Positions 4,702-8,582 of a stretch of 8,582 bases of DNA are shown here, in pieces (positions within the stretch are counted from its first letter, which is position 1; each line of letters starts with the position of its first letter). The DNA is from Sedimentibacter sp. (GTDB lineage Bacteria > Bacillota > Clostridia > Tissierellales > Sedimentibacteraceae), in contig JAQSYS010000060.1 of NCBI GenBank assembly GCA_029256005.1, positions 1 to 8,582 on the forward strand, given 5' to 3'. Both the position numbers and the translations under genes were made by a program. The notes beneath the pieces were generated by a model, which did no database searches, was not told the DNA's origin, and was given only the letters and a program-made list of their open reading frames with translations.

Positions 4702-4736
4702 TTTGACAGCATTTTACAATCTGATTCTGCTACCAT
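4702..4736 (+). promoter_or_regulatory. Candidate Spo0A-dependent promoter of spoIIE
   Basis: A consensus -35 TTGACA (4703-4708) is followed by TACCAT (4731-4736) after an overlong 22-base spacer. TTTGACA (4702-4708) also matches the reverse 0A box TTCGACA at 6 of 7 bases. B. subtilis spoIIE and spoIIG have the same peculiarity: sigma-A promoters with about 21-22 bases between boxes, activated by Spo0A~P bound over the -35. A competing reading is TTATCG (4691-4696), 18 bases, TACAAT (4715-4720). Confidence 0.5.
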
Positions 4737-4756
4737 ATCTATAAGGGGTGGATATC

Positions 4757-6364
4757 ATGATTGGAAAAACTAATGATAAAAATTATTCTTTAAATATCTT
4801 TGGAAGTATTTTTAAAACTGAATTAATGCACATCAAAGAAAATTGGTTTATTTTTTTGGTGTGTTTTTTCATTGCAAGATTAAATATTATTGATGAAATA
4901 TTTCCTTTTGCAATAGTAGTTTTATGCACATATTGTTATGTCGAGGGAAATTCAATTTTAATGCTTGCTGTTACAATAGCAGCTGTTTTATCAGTTGAAT
5001 TTAACTTTGTTTATATTATAATGTTAATTGCTGTTTATATTTACTTTTATAGTTTTAAGGATGAAAAAAAGTCAGTACTTCTTATTGCTGGTTATGCATC
5101 AATGGTCTTGTTAACTTCAAAATCCACAATACTTTTTGCTGACGGATTTAATATGAATGCAATGATGGTGAATATTTTCGAGGCAATGTTTGTTTTTAGT
5201 GCAACAATATTATCAAATGAAATAATAAAAATGATTAAAAATATAATAAAAGCTTCTAAAACAGAGAAATTTCATAGATTTAAAACAGAAAAGTCCATCA
5301 AAGAGGTAGAAACGGAAACTAACAATATATTTAGCATGAAAAAAACGGAAAGAAAAAAAACTTATACTTCGGAAAAAGAAGCTGCATCGACAGCAACTGA
5401 TGAAAAGCTATTCAGCGATAGAAAAACACAGAATATTTTTGAATATAAAAAATCTAAATTCTTAAATATTTTTACTGAACTAGCAAAATCAAGAATTAAA
5501 GAGCAGCTGCTTTGGCAAAACATTAATGTTAAATTTTTTGAAGTGCTGTCATCAAATAAAAATTCTATTGCGCTTAGCATAACAGTTAAAACCGAAAAAT
5601 CCTGCGATGAAGCTGAGAGTTCTATTGAGCTTACAGTAAGAAATATATGTGGAGTTAAGCTCAAGTGTACAGACAGAGTAATAGCTTCCCCTGATTACTA
5701 TGTATTAAAATTTAAAAATATAAAAAGAATAAAAATAAGAACATACAGTGCCTCTGCTGTTAAGAACGGCAGCGAGGTGTCCGGGGACAGCTTTGCATAT
5801 GCAGGAAGGGCTGACAGATATTATACTGTTTTATGTGATGGCATCGGTTCAGGCAAGGAAGCATATGATGAAAGCAATGGGGCGGTAGATTTGCTTTCTA
5901 AGTTTCTATACACTGATTTTTCAGAGGAACAAATTTTAAGAACGTTGAATTCAATATTAATGATCAAATTAGGAGACGAAAGATTTGTGACATTTGATTT
6001 TAATATCATTGATTACAGTTCCAGAGAAATAAGACTATACAAAGCAGGGGCAGCTCCAACATACATATTGAGCGGGAGAAGTGTTGACAAAATATCAGGC
6101 AAAAGTCTACCGTTGGGGATATTAGACAATTTTGAATATAGCTCGTTTAAAAAGAAAATAGATATTGGAGATGTCATTATTATGATATCAGACGGTATCA
6201 CTGATTCCATTAGTCTTGATGAAAAGAAATCACTAGATAAATATTTAGAATTAATTTGTGACAAGGACCCTCAGACCATTGCCAACTCTATTTTAAGTTA
6301 TGCACTGAGGGGACAGGATACAGTGTTTGATGATATGACAGTGTTAGTTACAAAAATAGGATAG
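4757..6364 (+). CDS. spoIIE: Stage II sporulation protein E, serine phosphatase (short form)
   Basis: 535-aa membrane-bound PP2C phosphatase that dephosphorylates SpoIIAA to release sigma-F in the forespore and takes part in polar septation through FtsZ. The C-terminal phosphatase domain is intact: SGDSF (342-346, metal-binding Asp 344), LCDGIGSG (359-366, Asp 361), ISDGI (478-482, Asp 479) and DDMTVLV (525-531), ending exactly as in B. subtilis SpoIIE. The N-terminal membrane part is small: about five or six hydrophobic segments between residues 27 and 153, against ten in the 827-aa Bacillus protein. A Lys/Glu-rich linker (about 165-230) and a shortened middle region follow. The AUG at 4757 has AGGGGTG (4744-4750) with a 6-base spacer; the in-frame GUG at 4748 is part of that RBS. 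Flanked by divIC and tilS as expected. Confidence 0.93.
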   Translation: MIGKTNDKNYSLNIFGSIFKTELMHIKENWFIFLVCFFIARLNIIDEIFPFAIVVLCTYCYVEGNSILMLAVTIAAVLSVEFNFVYIIMLIAVYIYFYSFKDEKKSVLLIAGYASMVLLTSKSTILFADGFNMNAMMVNIFEAMFVFSATILSNEIIKMIKNIIKASKTEKFHRFKTEKSIKEVETETNNIFSMKKTERKKTYTSEKEAASTATDEKLFSDRKTQNIFEYKKSKFLNIFTELAKSRIKEQLLWQNINVKFFEVLSSNKNSIALSITVKTEKSCDEAESSIELTVRNICGVKLKCTDRVIASPDYYVLKFKNIKRIKIRTYSASAVKNGSEVSGDSFAYAGRADRYYTVLCDGIGSGKEAYDESNGAVDLLSKFLYTDFSEEQILRTLNSILMIKLGDERFVTFDFNIIDYSSREIRLYKAGAAPTYILSGRSVDKISGKSLPLGILDNFEYSSFKKKIDIGDVIIMISDGITDSISLDEKKSLDKYLELICDKDPQTIANSILSYALRGQDTVFDDMTVLVTKIG

Positions 6365-6375
6365 AAATTTAAAGG

Positions 6376-6395
6376 GTGTCATTAGACACTTTTTT
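6376..6395 (+). terminator. Intrinsic terminator of spoIIE
   Basis: GTGTC (6376-6380) pairs with GACAC (6385-6389) around ATTA, followed by six Ts (6390-6395), 11 bases after the stop codon. A second hairpin, ATTAGACA (6381-6388) with TGTCTAAT (6398-6405), shares bases with it, so only one can form at a time. Confidence 0.7.
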
Positions 6396-6422
6396 AATGT
6401 CTAATAAAAAAATTAAAAAACA

Positions 6423-6451
6423 TTTTTAAAAAGATAAATACGTGGTATAAT
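6423..6451 (+). promoter_or_regulatory. Extended -10 promoter of tilS-hpt
   Basis: Perfect TATAAT (6446-6451) with TGG (6443-6445) directly upstream, an extended -10. The -35 is weak (TTTTTA, 6423-6428) at 17 bases. Start near 6458, leader about 24 bases. Confidence 0.65.
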
Positions 6452-6481
6452 TTATAACACATATAAAAATTGAGGAATCAT

Positions 6482-7867
6482 ATGTATAATTTAGTAAAAC
6501 AAAATATAATAGATAAAAATTTAATAAAACCCGGTGAAAATGTACTTATTGGATTGTCTGGTGGACCTGATTCTGTTTTTTTGTTTCACAATTTAAGAAA
6601 ATTAAAGGCAGAATTAAGCTTTAATATATATGCTTCACATATAAATCATATGTATAGAGGAGAGGATGCTCAACAAGACGAAAATTTTGTCAGAGAGCTA
6701 TGCTTGAAATATAAAATAACTTTATTTGTAAAAAGAAAGCATTCAGGGGATTATGCCAGAGAGTTAAAGGTAACCGAGGAGGAAGCAGGCAGAATTCTAA
6801 GATATGATTTTTTTCGTGAAAACTTAAATGAAATAGGTGGAGGGATAATTGCGGTTGCACATAATTTGAATGATCAAGCCGAAACAGTTCTTCAAAGAAT
6901 AATAAGAGGAAGTGGCATTGACGGGTTAAGCGCCATGTCATTTAAAAAAGATAATTTAATCAGACCAATGCTCAATGTTCCAAAGTCAGAAATTCTTGAT
7001 TATCTTCAAAAAAATAATTATGAATACTGCATTGATAAAACAAATTTACATGATATATATGGAAGGAATAAAATAAGGCTGAATTTAATCCCTTATTTGG
7101 AGAAAAATTTTAATCCTAATATTCAAAATGCATTATTCAGGATGTCCGAAACGATGGAAAGAGATAAAAAGATTATAGAAAAGTACACATTGCTTAAGTT
7201 TAATGAAGTTCTGATAAGCAAGAATGAAAAAAAAATTATTCTTGATATTAACAAACTTAAAAATGTTGAAGATGGAGAATCCGGGAGAATTATCAGGAAA
7301 GCAATAGAAGAGCTTAAAGGAAGTACTGTTAATTTTGAATTGAAACATATAGACTATGCAGTTAATTTTATTAAAACCGGCACCACCGGTAAAAAAATTA
7401 ATTTACCAGAGGGCTTTACAATTGAAATAAGCTATGATAATTTTATTATTAATAAATTAGTTGAAATAAAATCAAATTTTCAATATAATGTTGAACTAAA
7501 CAGGTCAATGTACATTCCTGAAGTTGGGAAAACTATCCTTTGTAGAGTTTTAGATGTTTCTGAATTCAATAGAGAGGACAAGAACAGCATCAGCCTAGAT
7601 TATAGTTTAGTTAAGGGAAACCTGTTTGTAAGAAACAGATTGCCTGGAGATTCAATGATACCTTGCGGTATGACAGGGAGTAAAAAAATAAAGGATATTT
7701 TTATAGATTTGAAAACTCCTGCAGAAGAAAGAGACAATAAACTGATAATAGCAGATGATGACAATGTATTGTGGCTAGAAAATTTCAGAATTCATAATAG
7801 TTATAAGGTGTCATCTTCTACATATAAAATATTAAACATTTCAATGGAGGACAACATTAATGAATAA
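6482..7867 (+). CDS. tilS: tRNA(Ile)-lysidine synthase TilS
   Basis: 461-aa ATP-dependent ligase that joins lysine to C34 of the tRNA-Ile with CAU anticodon, so that it reads AUA instead of AUG. It is essential in most bacteria and likely heavily used in this AT-rich genome. The N-terminal PP-loop is intact: LIGLSGGPDS (22-31) binds ATP. Further TilS hallmarks are HINHMYRGEDA, EEEAGRILRYDFF, HNLNDQAETVLQRIIRGSGIDGLSAM, LIRPML and DKTN..D.YGRNKIRLNLIPYL. The middle domain binds tRNA. The C-terminal TilS domain is complete, with NRLPGDSMIPCGMTGSKKIKDIF and the EERD motif. The AUG at 6482 is chosen because GAGG (6472-6475) lies 6 bases before it; the upstream in-frame UUG (6470) overlaps that RBS. 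Its stop overlaps the hpt start by 8 bases, so the two are coupled. Confidence 0.95.
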   Translation: MYNLVKQNIIDKNLIKPGENVLIGLSGGPDSVFLFHNLRKLKAELSFNIYASHINHMYRGEDAQQDENFVRELCLKYKITLFVKRKHSGDYARELKVTEEEAGRILRYDFFRENLNEIGGGIIAVAHNLNDQAETVLQRIIRGSGIDGLSAMSFKKDNLIRPMLNVPKSEILDYLQKNNYEYCIDKTNLHDIYGRNKIRLNLIPYLEKNFNPNIQNALFRMSETMERDKKIIEKYTLLKFNEVLISKNEKKIILDINKLKNVEDGESGRIIRKAIEELKGSTVNFELKHIDYAVNFIKTGTTGKKINLPEGFTIEISYDNFIINKLVEIKSNFQYNVELNRSMYIPEVGKTILCRVLDVSEFNREDKNSISLDYSLVKGNLFVRNRLPGDSMIPCGMTGSKKIKDIFIDLKTPAEERDNKLIIADDDNVLWLENFRIHNSYKVSSSTYKILNISMEDNINE

Positions 7868-8396
7868 AGATATCAGAGAGATACTGATTACTGAGGATGT
7901 TTTACAGTCAAAGGTAGCGGAGCTTGGTGCGAAAATTACTGAAGATTATAATGGTAAGGATTTGCTTTTAGTTTGCGTATTAAAGGGAGCAGTTATATTT
8001 GTAAGTGATTTAATGAGAAAAATTGACCTTCCTTTGGATATTGATTTTATGGCAATTTCCAGCTATGGTTCAAATACACAATCATCCGGAGTTGTAAGAA
8101 TATTGAAAGATTTAAATACAGCTATCGAAGGAAAACATGTATTAATTGTAGAGGATATTATTGACTCTGGATTGACTTTGTCTTATTTAGTTGAAAATTT
8201 GAAATCTAGAGGACCTGAATCAGTAGAAATATGCACGATACTTGATAAGCCTGACAGAAGAACATCAGATTTAGAAATAAAATATACTGGATTTCAAGTT
8301 CCGGATGAATTTGTAGTGGGATATGGTTTGGACTATGCTGAAAAGTACAGGAATTTGCCATATATAGCAATATTGAAAGAAGAAATTTATCAATAA
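7860..8396 (+). CDS. hpt: Hypoxanthine phosphoribosyltransferase
   Basis: 178-aa purine salvage enzyme converting hypoxanthine (and often guanine) plus PRPP into IMP (GMP). The PRPP-binding motif is VLIVEDIIDSGLT (94-106) with the catalytic acid region E98/D99/D102. The pyrophosphate-binding loop is LKG (41-43), the flexible active-site loop SSYG (67-70), and the base-binding region KPDRR (134-138) together with DEFVVGYGLDYAEKYRNLPYI near the end. Length is typical of the family (about 180). The AUG at 7860 follows GGAGG (7846-7850) by 9 bases and lies inside the end of tilS. The tilS-hpt-ftsH order is conserved across Bacilli and Clostridia. It is likely made from the tilS promoter. Confidence 0.96.
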   Translation: MNKDIREILITEDVLQSKVAELGAKITEDYNGKDLLLVCVLKGAVIFVSDLMRKIDLPLDIDFMAISSYGSNTQSSGVVRILKDLNTAIEGKHVLIVEDIIDSGLTLSYLVENLKSRGPESVEICTILDKPDRRTSDLEIKYTGFQVPDEFVVGYGLDYAEKYRNLPYIAILKEEIYQ

Positions 8397-8400
8397 GTAA

Positions 8401-8429
8401 TTGTAAAGACTTGTAAAATATGCTACAAT
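8401..8429 (+). promoter_or_regulatory. Promoter of ftsH
   Basis: -35 TTGTAA (8401-8406, 4 of 6), 17-base spacer, -10 TACAAT (8424-8429, 5 of 6) with the extended TGC (8421-8423). Predicted start near 8436, about 37 bases before the ftsH start codon. It begins 4 bases after the hpt stop; no terminator separates hpt and ftsH, so read-through is also likely. Confidence 0.65.
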
Positions 8430-8472
8430 TTTAATAACAAAATAGTAGTCTTTAGACACGAGGAGGCTTTAA

Positions 8473-8582
8473 TTGAAAGGATTTATGAGAAGCATCGCTA
8501 TGTATATACTTATATTTGTAGTGATCATAATGTTGGTTCAAAGCATGGTTGAGCCATCAACAGACACACAAAACATAAGCTA
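8473..8582 (+). CDS. ftsH: ATP-dependent zinc metalloprotease FtsH (5' end only)
   Basis: Only the first 36 codons are in the window. They encode a short basic start (MKGFMR), a hydrophobic helix (about residues 8-25, ending ...LVQSMVE) and the start of a polar external segment (PSTDTQNIS). This is the N-terminal membrane anchor expected for FtsH, and FtsH is the gene that follows hpt in this conserved cluster. The AAA+ and zinc protease domains lie outside, so the call rests on position and topology. The start is UUG at 8473, preceded by a perfect AGGAGG (8461-8466) with a 6-base spacer; the next AUG (8485) has no RBS at a proper distance. Confidence 0.8.
   Translation, partial: MKGFMRSIAMYILIFVVIIMLVQSMVEPSTDTQNIS

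Noticed and set aside
5362..5664. Minus-strand ORFs of 60-100 codons inside spoIIE, tilS, divIC and hpt
   Set aside because: They are antisense to strongly conserved coding sequence, lack RBS and promoters, and read as low-complexity Ser/Leu/Phe/Ile peptides.
1..8582. CRISPR arrays, insertion sequences, tRNA or rRNA genes
   Set aside because: No direct-repeat array, transposase, terminal inverted repeat pair, tRNA cloverleaf or rRNA sequence was seen on either strand.

Overview
The window is AT-rich and carries a conserved sporulation and cell-division gene cluster (yabP, yabQ, divIC, spoIIE, tilS, hpt, ftsH), the spore protein gene tlp, strong purine-rich ribosome binding sites, several UUG starts and a c-di-GMP riboswitch. 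This points to an endospore-forming, low-GC Firmicute of the Clostridia/Tissierellia type. I cannot name the genus from sequence alone.

Left part (1-832): tlp, read rightward from a UUG start, ends at a perfect 17-bp terminator hairpin. A 495-base stretch without a protein gene follows and is RNA-rich. It has an extended -10 promoter leading into a foldable segment with a C-rich stretch that copies the 3' tail of 16S rRNA. It then has a strong sigma-A promoter, a complete c-di-GMP-I (GEMM) aptamer and an intrinsic terminator. No rightward gene follows the riboswitch: the next gene is convergent, and the next rightward gene starts 2 kb away. The riboswitch therefore looks like a stand-alone RNA.

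Middle part (833-3290): a leftward EamA-family transporter, then a leftward two-gene operon made of an ECF-sized sigma-70-family factor and a 47-codon YvrJ-family membrane peptide that is too short for usual ORF calling. Divergent from the sigma factor is a 157-aa protein whose motif pattern resembles ComK, the competence transcription factor of Bacilli. A small sigma factor facing a ComK-like protein is the most intriguing arrangement here and may be a regulatory locus for competence or another alternative cell state.

Right part (3291-8582): the sporulation/division cluster. A good sigma-E-type promoter precedes yabP-yabQ-divIC, and divIC starts inside yabQ. spoIIE has its own candidate Spo0A-type promoter with unusually long spacing. 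Its product keeps an intact PP2C phosphatase domain but has a much shorter membrane region than usual. tilS and hpt overlap and share an extended -10 promoter. ftsH begins at a UUG after its own promoter and runs off the window. The cluster links engulfment and asymmetric-division functions (SpoIIE, DivIC, YabP, YabQ) to housekeeping genes (tRNA-Ile lysidine synthesis, purine salvage, membrane proteolysis), as in Bacillus subtilis. The hup, hslR and yabR genes often found alongside it are absent from this interval.
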